Source: Ahaetulla prasina
Taxonomy: Eukaryota > Chordata > Lepidosauria > Squamata > Colubridae
Reading direction: 5' to 3'
Assembly: GCF_028640845.1 (NCBI RefSeq)
Contig: NC_080546.1
Location: forward strand, 86,022,257 to 86,086,256
DNA: 64,000 nucleotides
Both the position numbers and the translations under genes were made by a program. Each line of letters starts with the position of its first letter. Position 1 is the first letter of the stretch. Below the pieces are notes generated by a model. The model ran no database searches and was not told the DNA's origin. It saw nothing but the letters and a program-made list of their open reading frames with translations. This document shows, one piece after another, positions 1 through 10,379 of the stretch.

Positions 1-92
1 GAGTACATTGTGACCTTTAAATATACTGCAAAACGAAACACCTCCAACACAAAATCTATTAATGCTTATACACTGAAAACAAAACAAAACAC
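1..92. repeat. 92-bp direct repeat, copy 1
   Basis: Bases 1-92 recur without visible difference at 883-974. The second copy lies in what appears to be the 3' untranslated part of an L2-like LINE read on the minus strand. This copy is cut by the window edge, so its true extent is unknown. Confidence 0.85.
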
Positions 93-224
93 TGAGGCAT
101 ACTGGAAATGAAATGAGCAGGAAGTATCTCAGATACTTTCATATCTTTCCCTACAAGTTCAGATTCAATCCTGGCAAATAGATGGGGAAAAAATGGAGGT
201 ATTGACAGATTTTATTTATTATGT

Positions 225-400
225 GAGGGACGTGGTGGCTCAGGGGCTAGGATGTTGAGCTTGTTGATCGAAAGGTCAGCAGCTCGGTGGTTCGAATCCC
301 TAGTGTTGCCATGTAACAGGGTGAGCTCCCGTTACCTGTCCCAGCTTCTGCCAACCTAGCAGTTTCAAAAGCACATAAAAATGCAAGTAGAAAAAATATT
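225..400 (+). mobile_element. Sauria-type SINE, 5' (tRNA-like) part only
   Basis: The tRNA-related head is present: an A-box-like GTGGCTCAGGGGCTAGG and a B-box-like GGTTCGAATCCC. The body follows up to GCAAGTAGAAAAAAT. The 3' Bov-B-like half seen in the full copies at 4141-4475 and 20507-20869 is missing, so this copy is truncated. Confidence 0.75.
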
Positions 401-882
401 TGGATGCAGGATTTTATTGAGTTTGCTTATTTTCTTTTAGTATATCCCTCAATATTTATTCAGTTTTGTTTACTCACTGCAGTTAGCTTATCATTCTATG
501 CTGTGCACAACACAGCAAAACAATCCAGAGGTAATATAAAAATAAATAAATAAAGAATAATCAATTAGAAAGAGAACAGAAATATCCATGCATAAAGAAT
601 GCCTATTCTCCAATCAATTAGGGGCGAAAGATCATTAAAAAGGAAGGATTTTACAGGTATTTATAAATATAAACCAGGAGATGCCAGGGGATAAATTGTA
701 TTCCATTACAACCTCACTGCAATCCAAGTGACCTTCTGCGGCTACTATGCTATAGAAGCATGAAAACATTGACATCTTGAAATCCTATAAGCAAGTTAAG
801 GCAAAATAAGTACATGCAGTTGTGATAAGAGTAGGCAAGATTGTTTACAGATCAGGAGGAATAGATTTCTCTTGTATTCTCA

Positions 883-974
883 GAGTACATTGTGACCTTT
901 AAATATACTGCAAAACGAAACACCTCCAACACAAAATCTATTAATGCTTATACACTGAAAACAAAACAAAACAC
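883..974. repeat. 92-bp direct repeat, copy 2
   Basis: Identical by eye to bases 1-92. It directly abuts the L2-like LINE ORF remnant that continues to about 2110. Confidence 0.85.
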
Positions 975-2110
975 AAGACCCTGGAAGGAGAAGAAAGAAG
1001 TGCTGACCAGGGTGTGAGTCGTCCCTGAGGATTTTCCCCACTCTTCTAAGGCAGCGAGCCCTAGTGATGTCATCTAGTGCAGCGGTCAACAACTGGCGGT
1101 CCATGGACCACTGGTGGTCCGTGAGAAAATTTTGGTGGTCCCCGGAAAAATTATTTGCATTTTTTATATTGCACTAAATCAGGGGTGGTGGCAAAGAGCT
1201 GGAGGGCCTCATTCCAGGGGGACTGCATCATGGCCTGGAATTGGCTGACCATCTCAGCCCACTGAGCCTCCAGGCGCCTGTACCTGGCCTTGCACTTCTG
1301 CAGGTCTTCCCTCTGCTTGGAAAGCCTATGCTCCTAGTCCTCAGTGAGGTGCTTCTGCTGAGCCCCCTTCTCGGTCAGATCCAATTTGAACTGGGCTGTT
1401 TTGCCAACTCTTTCTCACGGTGGCTGCTTAGCTCCAATAACTGCTTCCTGTTGGGGCCCTAAGGAGCCCGGGCGGGTAGGAGTGGAGTTTGTGGGAGGGG
1501 CGAGTAAAGGCTGGTGAGCTGTCCCTTAACGTGAGTGACATTGAGTTGGCCACACCCACCCAGTCACATGACCACCTAGTCACGCCCACCCAGCCGGTGA
1601 TTAGGCAGATCATATTAGTGGTCCGCGGGATTTAAAATTCTGAATTTAGTGGTCCCTGAGGTCTGAAAGGTTGGTGACCCCTGTTCTAGTGGAATCAGGG
1701 GGCAGCCCACGATATTTTGTGCTGTGATGATCACCCTCTGTAATGTCTTTCTATCCGTGGCTGTCAAGCCGGCATACCACACCGTAGTGCACTGAGTGAG
1801 GACGCTTTCTATTGTGGACCGGTAAAAGGTGGTCATCAGGTGTTGCTCCACAGTGGAGTCTCTGTTGGGCCTTTCTGGCCACCTGGGTTTTGTTGATCTT
1901 CCAGGTGAGGTCTTCACTGAGGTAGACTCCCAGGAATTTAAAGGAAGACGCTCTCTCCACATAGCCTCCCTCGATGTAAAGTGGGGCCGATTCCTCTCTC
2001 TTCTTCCGGAAGTCTAACACCATCTCCTTTGGCTTGCTGATATTCAGGTGCAGGTTGTTTTCCAAGCACCATGTGGATAATTTTTGAACCTCCCCCCCAT
2101 ACGCTGTTTC
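975..2110 (-). pseudogene. L2-like LINE ORF2 C-terminus, split by a hAT MITE
   Basis: Read on the minus strand, 1692-2065 encodes the end of a Jockey-superfamily reverse transcriptase ORF, with SSFKFLGVYLSEDLTW-like and TVWYAGLTATDRKTLQRV-like motifs. The frame resumes at about 975-1071 with a ...DDITRARCLRRVGKIL... and SHPGQHFFLLLPG-like tail. The two halves are separated by the insertion at 1080-1683. The ORF is 5' truncated and frameshifted between 1750 and 1960. Assignment to L2 rather than another CR1-group clade is by resemblance only. It has no host function. Confidence 0.7.
1080..1683. mobile_element. hAT MITE (604 bp) with 8-bp TSD
   Basis: The ends CAGCGGTCAACAAC and GTTGGTGACCCCTG are inverted repeats of hAT type. 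The flanks ATCTAGTG (1072-1079) and TTCTAGTG (1684-1691) form an 8-bp TSD with one mismatch, and the insertion cleanly splits an L2-like LINE. The interior (about 1186-1455, minus strand) is a decayed version of the coiled-coil coding segment seen in the related element at 37046-37809. Here a small deletion near 1395 breaks the frame. Confidence 0.85.
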
Positions 2111-2526
2111 ATCTTAAAGAATGCAAGAGATAACTGCATGTATTTTTTCTCCTCTCAACTTTCCGTTGGGCCACAAAACCACGGGCAATGAAAGTAAAAT
2201 ATTTGGGGTGAGTTAGCGCACAAAGTTCTGGAAAGAAACTTGGGTGATCTTGATTTCATGCTTTTCTATACATTGAGGACAAAAAAAAATGAGATTGCTA
2301 GGAGGTTGCTGCCCGCAGGAATGATAATTGTACAATGGAAGACTCAACACTCATAAACTGGGGAAGGTTGAACTTAGTACATTTGTGGCTACGTAATGAT
2401 TCTAGGCTGGTGCCTTTTTTTCACTCCTCTATCATCTGTCTAAAATTATTACTCTATGATTATTTATTTTATTTCTCCCCCCCCCTTATAGTTACAAGGG
2501 CATTCCCTCCCTTTTCAGAACATTTT

Positions 2527-2833
2527 CAGGGGTGAAATCCAGCAGGTTCTAATAGATTCTGGAGAACCGGTAGCAGAAATTTTGAGTAGTTTGGAGAACT
2601 GGCAAATATCACCTCAGGCTGGCCCCAGAATCGGGTGGGAATGGAGATTTTGCAATATCTTTCCCCCAGGAGGGAATGGAGATTTTGCAGTATGCTTCTC
2701 CTGGAGTAGGGTGAGAATGGAAGTTTTGCAGTATCCTTCCCCTGCCACACCCACCAAGCCACACCATGTCACACTACGGCCACCAAACCACACTCACAGA
2801 ACTGATAGTAAAAAAATTTGGATTTCACCACTG
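2527..2833 (-). mobile_element. hAT MITE of the GGTGAAATCC family
   Basis: Termini are CAGGGGTGAAATCC and GGATTTCACCACTG. The flanks AACATTTT (2519-2526) and CACATTTT (2834-2841) match at 7 of 8 positions, as expected for a hAT TSD. The interior carries two to three units of a ~42-bp motif (GGGAATGGAGATTTTGCA) and the ACCGGTAG and CACGCCCAC words shared with the copies at 5375, 15671, 22257, 26917 and 41380. Confidence 0.85.
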
Positions 2834-2942
2834 CACATTTTCATACTTTAATAAATGTGTCCTCTTTTTTTTTTTTTTTAAACTGGAGGATAATTGTACT
2901 GGGACAGCAGAATGATTAAAATAAAATGTAAGTAAAATCAAT

Positions 2943-3757
2943 TAATAGAATAGAATAGAATTTTATTGGCCAAGTGTGATTGGGCACACAAGGAATTTGT
3001 CTTAGTGCATAGGCTCTCAGTGTACATAAAAGAAAAGATACGTTCATCAAGGTACAACATTTACAACACAATTGATGGTCAATATATCAATATAAATCAT
3101 AAGGATTGCCAGCAACAAGTTATAGTCATACTGTCATAAGTGGAAAGAGATTGGTGATGGGAACTATGAGACGATTAATAGTAGTGCAGATTCAGTAAAT
3201 AGTTTGACAGTGTTGATGGAATTATTTGTTTAGCAGAGTGATGGCCTTTGGGAAAAAACTGTTCACTAGTTGTTCTAGTGTGCAGTGCTCTATAGCATCG
3301 TTTTGAGGGTAGGAGTTGAAACAGTTTATGTCCAGGATGCGAGGGGTCTGTAAATATTTTCACGGCCCTCTTCTTGATTCGTGCAGTATACAGGTCCTCA
3401 ATGGAAGGCAGGTTGGTAGCAATTATTTTTTCTGCAGTTCTAATTATCCTCTGAAGTCTGTGTTTTTCTTGTTGGGTTGCAGAACCGAACCAGACAGTTA
3501 TAGAGGTGCAAATGACAGACTCAATAATTCCTCTGTAGAACTGAATCAGCAGCTCCTTGGGCAGTTTGAGCTTTCTGAGTTGGTGCAGAAAGAACATTCT
3601 TTGTTGTCCTTTTTTAATGATGTTTTTGATGTTAGCTGTTCATTTGAGATCTTGCGATATGATAGAACCTAGAAATTTGATGGTTTCTACTGTTGATACT
3701 GTGTTGTCTAGTATTGTCAGAGGTGGAAGTATGGAAGGGTTTCTCCTAAATTAACTG
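2943..3757 (-). pseudogene. L2-like LINE ORF2 3' end with ATAGA tail
   Basis: On the minus strand the ORF shows LRKLKLPKELLIQFYRGIIE, TAEKIIATNLPSIEDLYTAR and DPSHPGHKLFQLLPS motifs, which form the C-terminal end of an L2/CR1-type ORF2. The 3' end is the conserved TTTTATTGGCCAAGTGTGATTGG word followed by a short AATAG tract at 2943-2962. The element is 5' truncated. The same family recurs at 30080, 31674, 39062, 43562, 44510 and 47005. Confidence 0.8.
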
Positions 3758-3922
3758 AGAATTCATACATTCATTCGTAAACTGGTGCACAGTTTTAGCA
3801 AGCTAACATAAAATCCGTATTCCTCCCTCTTGAAATTAACGCTGCCTAATTGAGCAAGAAAGAGGGATGTATTTGCAATGTTTAAGTTCTCCTAGATTTT
3901 ATTAATACCATATAACATAACC

Positions 3923-4129
3923 AGAGGTGGTATTCAGCCGGTTTGTACCAGTTTGGGCGAACTGGTAGCAGAGATCGCCCCCATCCCTCACTTCCCTGCC
4001 CCAGCTCTATCATGTCCTATTTAGGCACATTTTTGAGGCTGGGCGCATGCGTGGAAGGCTCATGAGCAAGCAAAGCGCATGCACAGAAGGCTGGAATCAT
4101 GCGTGGAAGGCACACACAATTTCCACTTC
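3923..4129 (+). mobile_element. hAT-related fragment
   Basis: It begins CAGAGGTGGTATTCAGCCGG and contains the ...CTGGTAGCAGAG and GCGCATGCG words of a squamate hAT-like family. The right terminus was not found before the SINE at 4141, so it is partial. Confidence 0.45.
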
Positions 4130-4140
4130 AAATTTTTAAT

Positions 4141-4475
4141 AAAGGTAAAGGTAGAGTCGTTCCCAACCCTAGGGGCAGTGCTCATCTCTGTTTCAAAGCC
4201 GAAGAGCCAGCACTGCCCGAAGATGTCTCCGTGGTCATGTGGCCGGCATGACTCAATGCCAAAGATGCACGGAACGCTGTTCCCTTCCCATCAAAGGTGG
4301 TCCCTATTTTTCTACTTGCATTTTTTACGTGCTTTCGAACTGCTAGGTTGGCAGAAGCTGGGACAAGTCACAGGAGCTCACCCCGTTACGCGGCACTAGG
4401 GATTCAAACCGCTGAGCGGCTGAGTTTTCCATCGACAAGCTCAGCATATTAGTCACTGAGCCACTGTGTCCCTCT
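4141..4475 (-). mobile_element. Sauria-type SINE, full length
   Basis: Minus-strand SINE with a tRNA-like head at the right (GAGCCACTG..., A box side) and an AAAGGTAAAGGT tail (ACCTTT type) at the left. It is flanked by AAATTTTTAAT (4130-4140) and AAGTTTTTAAT (4476-4486), an 11-bp TSD with one mismatch. The 3' half resembles the end of Bov-B LINEs, the presumed mobilising partner. Confidence 0.88.
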
Positions 4476-5018
4476 AAGTTTTTAATACAGTATGCCAGTC
4501 TGCCTTTTAATGTCTGTGTCATAAAAAAAGGTGCTCTATAAATAACACTGTAAGATATAAATAAGGTCCTGAACCTGTGAAATTGTTCAGATCCAACTTT
4601 AATCTCCTTTCCTCCCCGAGAATTGTACCTTGAAATACAAGTAAATGCACTTTAAAATAAAATTAACATAGCCTTTGACATCCACATTTCAGTCTCTATT
4701 GGTTAGAGTTCTAGGCAGATTGCATAAGGCTCATTCACCTTATTATGCAATTATTATCAGCTTTTGCAGTGACTTGGGGGCATAAGTCACCCCAGTGGAT
4801 AGAGTTCATCATTAGCTCTCAAGAGTTCATGTATACTTAACTCCCACTGAAGTGCTAATGAGCTTTGCTCTTAAGCTACTTTTGATGAACTGCTGATGAA
4901 TTTTGTTGAACTGTCATGAAATGCAGCTCAGAATGCACAAAAAGCTACATTTTGGATCATCTGGGTATTAAACTAGTCAGCCGTGAAAGTGATTAACCTC
5001 TTATTGGATACTGAATAC

Positions 5019-5090
<72 letters not shown>

Positions 5091-5146
5091 CTATCTCTAT
5101 CTCTATCTCTATCTCTATATCTATATCTATATCTATATCTATATCT
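5019..5146. repeat. (ATCT)n microsatellite grading into ATATCT
   Basis: About 128 bp of tetranucleotide repeat that drifts into CTATAT hexamers at the 3' side. The ISIYLSIYL-like frames read here are artefacts of the repeat. Confidence 0.97.
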
Positions 5147-5149
5147 ATG

Positions 5150-5300
5150 TAGGTCTTTGGTTATTCGAGTTTTCTCCCGCGCAAAATTGGAAGTGACTTG
5201 GTGACGTTTCAACGAAGTCTCATTTGTCATCTTCAGGCTGGTGTTATCAGCTTCATGCTTCTAGGAGCAATCTATATCATGTTTCTAGGACCAATCTATA
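5150..5300. other. Unassigned repeat fragment between two ATCT arrays
   Basis: Contains the words GTGACGTTTCAACGAAGTCTC and CATCTTCAGGCTGG, similar in style to the GAAACGTCTTC words of the 24-26 kb repeat family. I could not name the element. Confidence 0.3.
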
Positions 5301-5301
5301 T

Positions 5302-5310
5302 TTATATCTA

Positions 5311-5362
<52 letters not shown>
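5302..5362. repeat. (TATC)n microsatellite
   Basis: About 60 bp of TATC repeat, probably continuous with the 5019-5146 array before the intervening sequence arrived. Confidence 0.95.
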
Positions 5363-5374
5363 ACCTATATATAT

Positions 5375-5805
5375 GAGTGGTGAAATCCAAATTTTTTTAC
5401 TATCGGTTCTGTGGGCATGGCTTGGTGGGCATGGTGTGGCTTAGTGGGCATGACTTGGTGGGCATGGCAGGGGAAGGATACTGCAAAATACTCCTTCTCT
5501 CCCCACTCCAGGGGAAGGATATTGTAAAATATCCATTCCCACCCCACTCCAGGGGTAGGATATTGTGAAATATCTCTTCTCACCCCACTCCAGGGGAAGG
5601 ATACTTCAAAATCTCCATTCCCTCCCCACTCTTGCGGGAAGGACATTGCAAAACCTCCGTTCCCACCCCACTCTGGGGCCAGCCAGAGGTGGTATTTGCA
5701 GGTTCTCCAAATTATTCAAAATTTCTGCTACCGGTTCTCCGAACTGCTCAAAATTTGCACTACCGGTTCTCCAGAACCTGTCAGAACCTGCTGGATTTCA
5801 CCCAT
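5375..5805 (+). mobile_element. hAT MITE of the GGTGAAATCC family, expanded internal repeat
   Basis: Left end is (G)AGTGGTGAAATCC and right end is GCTGGATTTCACCC. The interior has about six degenerate ~42-bp units (GGGGAAGGATATTGTAAAAT...). The TSD is not clear. Confidence 0.75.
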
Positions 5806-5919
5806 AAATATGTAAGTTTGAATCCGAGTAAGGGTATGGCTAGCCGATGAAAGCTAAAAAGCTTGAAATAGATCTATACTAGTCTCCCTTTATTTCTTTA
5901 TCAGCAAATATATATTTCG

Positions 5920-5968
5920 TGTGTGTGTTTCTCTCTCTCTGTGTGTGTATGTGTGTGTGTGTGTGCGC
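5920..5968. repeat. (TG)n/(CT)n microsatellite
   Basis: Short GT and CTCT tracts. Confidence 0.9.
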
Positions 5969-6419
5969 ATTTAAAAACAACAACAGCTTGACAGGAAGGG
6001 AAAGGAGAAAGAGAGAGAAGCCATAAGCAAAAAGAAAATGAAAAAAAAATGAAGACATCCAGATCAGACCATGCCACAATTTATCCTGGATGCAAATAGA
6101 CCGTGTATAAATCAATTCAGCTATAGCGGGGGGTTTGAAAATACAGTGACTGTGGCCTCTTTGTGACACGATGTTTTGAAAAGGCACAGAATTATGAACT
6201 GCCACATTAATTTCAGGTCTCAGGTATCAATTATGGTGCAGTGCAGGCAAATATGGCTTCAGTCCCATCAGTCTGAATGCTGCTGTCAAGAAAATGTTAA
6301 AGCATATCCTTTAGTTCGGAAGAGGTCTGGTTACTGCAGCCCTATGAAGGCAGCGGAACAACCCCTTAGGGCGATGAGCATTTTTCAGAGATAAAATGGG
6401 CAGGTGGAAGACTTGGTTT

Positions 6420-7600
6420 CATAGAATATAGAGTTGTAAGGGACCACAGAGGTCTTCTAGTCCACCCCTCTGCTCAAGCAGGAGACCCCATACCATTTTA
6501 GATAAGTGGCTGTCCAGTCTCTTCTTAAATGGCTCCAGTGATGAAACACTCCACAGCTTCTGAAGGCAAGCCATTCCATTGGTTGATTGCTCTTACCATT
6601 AGGAAATTTCTCCTTAGTTCTAAGTTGCTTCTCTTCCTGATTAGTTTCCATTCATGGCTGCCTCTCCTGCCTTCTGATGCTTTGGAGAATAGGTTGACCC
6701 CCTCTTCTTTGTAGGAGCCCCTCAAATATTGGAAGACTGCTATCATGTCTCCCCTAGTCCTTCTTTTCGTTAGACTAGACATACCCAATTCCTGTAACCG
6801 TTCTTGTATGTTTTAGCTCCTAGTCCCCTAATCGTTTTTATTGCTCTTCTCTGAACTCTTTTCATAGTCTCAACATCTTTTTTATATTGTGGTGACCAAA
6901 ATTGGATGCTGTATTCCAAGTGTCGGCTTTCTAAGGCTTTGCAAAGCAGTACTAGAATGTCATGTGATCTTGTTTCGATCCCTCTATTAATGCAGCCTAG
7001 GATTGGATTGGCTTTTTTGACTGCTGCTGCACACTGTTGGCTCATATTTAAATGATTCTCCACGAGGTGCCCAAGATCCTCTGGTGCCTCTGGGCATCTG
7101 GTGGCTCAGACTGCTAAGACAGTCTGTTATTAACATCAGCTGCTTGCAATTACTGCAGGTTCAAGTCCCACCAGGCCCAAGGTTGACTCATCCTTCCATC
7201 CTTTATAAGGTAGATAAAATGAGGACCCAGATTGTTGGGGGCAATAAGTTGACTTTGTAAAAATATACAAATAGAATGAGACTATTGCCTTATACACTGT
7301 AAGCCGCCCTGAGTCTTTGGAGAAGGGCGGGATATAAATGCAATTTTTTTTAAAAAAATCCCTCTCACAGTTACTGGCCTTAAGCCAAGTATCACCTAGT
7401 CTATACCTATACAGCTGGTTTTTCTTACTTTTGTCTACGTGGAATTTCACTTTGTGAGATAGGGCCCAATGTTCAAATCTGTCAATGTCTTTTTGGCTTT
7501 TGAGCTTGTGTTCTGGATGTTGGCTATTCCTCTCAGCTTAGTGTTGTCTTCACTATTGTGTACTATTGTTTCTGTCACTTGTTCCTTAAACCAGAGGCCT
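6420..7600 (-). pseudogene. CR1 LINE ORF2 3' portion, split by SINE2
   Basis: On the minus strand the frame encodes the CR1 ORF2 tail: LEYSIQFWSPQYKKDVETMK, VQRRAIKTIRGLGAKTYKN, KRRTRGDMIAVFQYLRGSYK and RNFLMVRAINQWNGLPSEAV. The 3' end is the usual AGGTCTTCTAGTCC word near 6450. The SINE at 7080-7357 interrupts it, and CR1 resumes at TCCCTCTCACAG, running to about 7600. Several frameshifts and stops mark it as dead. It is 5' truncated, as usual for CR1. Confidence 0.85.
7080..7357 (+). mobile_element. SINE2 (tRNA-derived, LINE-like 3' end)
   Basis: The head reads GGTGGCTCAGACTGCTAAGAC (A box) and GGTTCAAGTCCC (B box). The tail is GCCGCCCTGAGTCTTTGG...GAAGGGCGGGATATAAAT, the same hairpin that ends the L2-type LINEs at 23105 and 35360. 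It is inserted in CR1 between AAGATCC and AAAATCC, a short imperfect TSD. Sister copies lie at 24241, 37940, 51204, 52832, 53107, 53374 and 54733. Confidence 0.85.
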
Positions 7601-7619
7601 CCATGTTTCATAAAGTAGG

Positions 7620-8410
7620 AATCCAAAGGATAACTAGAACAGGCAAGTTTGGCCTTGGAGTACAAAATGAAGCAGGACACAGGCTGATAGAATTTTGTCA
7701 AGAGATTTCAATGGTCATAGCAAATACTCTTTTCCAACAACCTGAGAGACAACTCTACACATGGACATTACCAGATGGTCAACACAGAAATCAGATTGAC
7801 TATGTACTCTGCAGCCAAAGATGGAGAAGTTCTATACAGTCAGTAAAAACAAGACCAGGAGCTGACTGTAGCTCAGATCATGAGCTTCTCGTTGCAAAAT
7901 TTAGGCTTAAATTGAAGAAAGTAGGGAAAAGCACTAGGCCACTCAGATATGAACTAAATCATATCCCTGATGAACATACAATAGAGATGACAAATAGATT
8001 TAAGGAATTAGATCTGATAAACAGGATGCCTGAAGAACTATGGATGGAGGTTCACAACATTGTACAAGAAGTAGCAACTAAAACCATCCCAAAGAAAAAG
8101 AAAGGCAAGAAAGCAAAATGGCTGTCTCAGAAAGTTTTGCAAATAGCTGAGGAAAGAAGAGAAATGAAAGGCAAGAAAGCAAAATGGCTGTCTCAGAAAG
8201 TTTTGCAAATAGCTGAGGAAAGAAGAGAAATGAAAGGCAAGGGAGAAAGAGAAAGCTACACCCAATTGACTGCAGAATTCCAGAGAATAGCTAGAAAAGA
8301 TAAGCTTAAATGTGTGAGCTTAAATGAATTCTGGGGGATGGTAGAGGACAGGAAAGCCTGGAGGAACGTTGTCCATGGGATCGTGATGGATCGGACATGA
8401 CTTTGCAACT
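7620..8410 (+). pseudogene. RTE/Bov-B LINE, endonuclease part fused to 3' end
   Basis: The frame reads the C-terminal half of an AP-type endonuclease (TLPDGQHRNQIDYVLCSQRW, then SSDHELLVAKFRLKLKK), a Lys-rich linker, and then jumps to the Bov-B 3' end (MVEDRKAWRNVVHGI). The reverse transcriptase is deleted. A 66-bp block (22 codons, about 8101-8232) is tandemly duplicated in frame. Bov-B normally encodes one long endonuclease-RT protein of roughly 1000 residues, so this is an internally deleted, inactive copy. The frame reported upstream of 7620 belongs to the flank. Confidence 0.88.
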
Positions 8411-9825
8411 AGCTACAATAACTATATTTAAACCCATTAAACCCAGTCCCATGGACATTGTTGAGATAAGTCCTTCCCCATAACTTACTTTGGAGATGGA
8501 AGTTCTGATATGCTGTTAATGTTGAAACATGGACAGTGTTAATGATTAACAATACTTTTGATTAACTTAGATTGGTATGTCCTAGAATAGATATTTCACT
8601 TTCTGGACAAATCTGATATATTTGTCGTTCTCAATACAGTAGTGACATCCAAACCAGATGTGGAAATGTAGACCAGAAGAGGTTGCCGTCAAAGATAATT
8701 TAGACTCTGGCATTAAAAAAATATATCTAACACCTGGTTGAGGGAATTTGGCACTATTGTTACAGCAATTGTGGAGTCTTCTGTTGGTTTGCCGATCTTC
8801 TCAAGGTGTTCTTCCAAGTGACTTCACCTTATCTAGTTGACAAGAGGACCATCTGTTATTTCAGGAAACATCTTCGGTTCTGAGAATTGTTTTGTCCGCT
8901 GAGACCTATTTTTTATTCTATCTTCTTAGCCATTTTTCATCGTTGAGTCTAGCTGAGATCTATGAGGATAATCTTTGTGTCCTTTACATTCCATTCCAGG
9001 CTAACTTATATGTTCAATAAAGACAGAAGAATACTGCATAGCATTGGCAGTATGATAGTTATGGTATGACAGTGCCTGCTTAATATAATAATATAACATA
9101 CTGTTTTTTATATGCTGGTGACAACATTCTAGCATTCCAACATACTGTGAATGATTAATCACAACGTTACATGATCATTAATTTAGATTAAATTTTATTT
9201 TTGAGTTTGGGTCCTAAAATTCGGCACATTCTGAGTTCTAGAGAAAACGATGCAACATGTACTGATTTCAGAATGTGAATATTTATTAAGAATTAAACTA
9301 GAAAACATGGGGAATGAAAGACAATTTATTATATGATCTGGGAGTAACTTCCCGAATAATACGCCAGAAGGTTCTTAATTAAGGGCTCGCTGTAATCTTC
9401 AGCATTTAATGAATAAGAATGGGGAAGTGATCAGCTACAGAAATATGAAATATGTGAAATGGTTAACATCATTGTTATTTCTAGGAAATGATTTCTCTCA
9501 CTTTCCCCCTGTTCGCTCCATCACATCTCAGATATATTTTGGAATTTTGACTCTATGACATCCCAGATATATTTTGGAACTTGGCGTATTCCACTCATGA
9601 GCTAACTAAGTCATTCATTCATTGTCCTCATCCAAAGCAAATGCAAACCTTTTATCTAAACATCTGGCGGACAGATTATTAAATATATTTCTCTATTATT
9701 GTGGTTGGTTGCATAGTCAGCCAGACGTTATAGTGGATTTGGTATTTTTGTATGCCAAGTGAGTCCTTCCCAAGGACCTGGGAATGTTTTTGTTTGATGA
9801 TTTCAAAGTTAGAAATCAATCAATC
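8411..9825. other. No recognisable feature
   Basis: AT-rich unique-looking DNA. I saw no convincing ORF, repeat end or RNA gene. It could be single-copy host DNA or very old repeats. Confidence 0.5.
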
Positions 9826-10190
9826 AATCAGAATAGAGCTGAAAGGGACCTTGGAGGTCTTCTAGTTCAACCCCCCTTCTCAAGCAGGAGACCCTCTACA
9901 ATTTCAGACAAGTGACTGTCCAGTCTTTTCTTAAAAATCTCCAGTGATGGAGCACCCACAACTTCTGATGACAAGCTGTTCCACTGGTTAATTGTCGTCA
10001 CTGTTAGGAAATTTCTCCTTAACTCCAAGTTGCTTCTCTTCTTAATTAGTTTCCATCCATTGTTTCTCGTCCTGCCTTCTGGTGCTTTGGTAAATAAATT
10101 GATCCCCTCCTCTTTGTGCCAACCTATCAAATACTGGAATACTGCTATCATGTCACCCCTTAGTCCTTCTTTTCTCTAGACTAGTCAATG
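9826..10190 (-). pseudogene. CR1 LINE 3' end
   Basis: Minus-strand reading encodes MIAVFQYLIGWHKEEGINLF and RRNFLTVTTINQWNSLSSEV, the CR1 ORF2 C-terminus, ending at AATAGAGCTGAAAGGGACC. The 5' truncation falls near 10190. Confidence 0.85.
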
Positions 10191-10379
10191 AGGAAATAAG
10201 TTGCCTTATGTAATTGACTCATAAGATTTTGTCAATGCCAGTGGTGTTCAATAATGCTCCAGGTGTTTTGGTATTGTACCCAAGGCATCTATTACTACGA
10301 ATACTATTTTTACTTTCCTTTTTCACAGTTGTTCTACTTCTGTTTGCAGCGCTTTATATTTTGTGATCTTTCCAGTTCT

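Noticed and set aside
5879..6205. 108-codon minus-strand ORF
   Set aside because: Begins in unique sequence and ends in TG/CT microsatellite; no recognisable domain.
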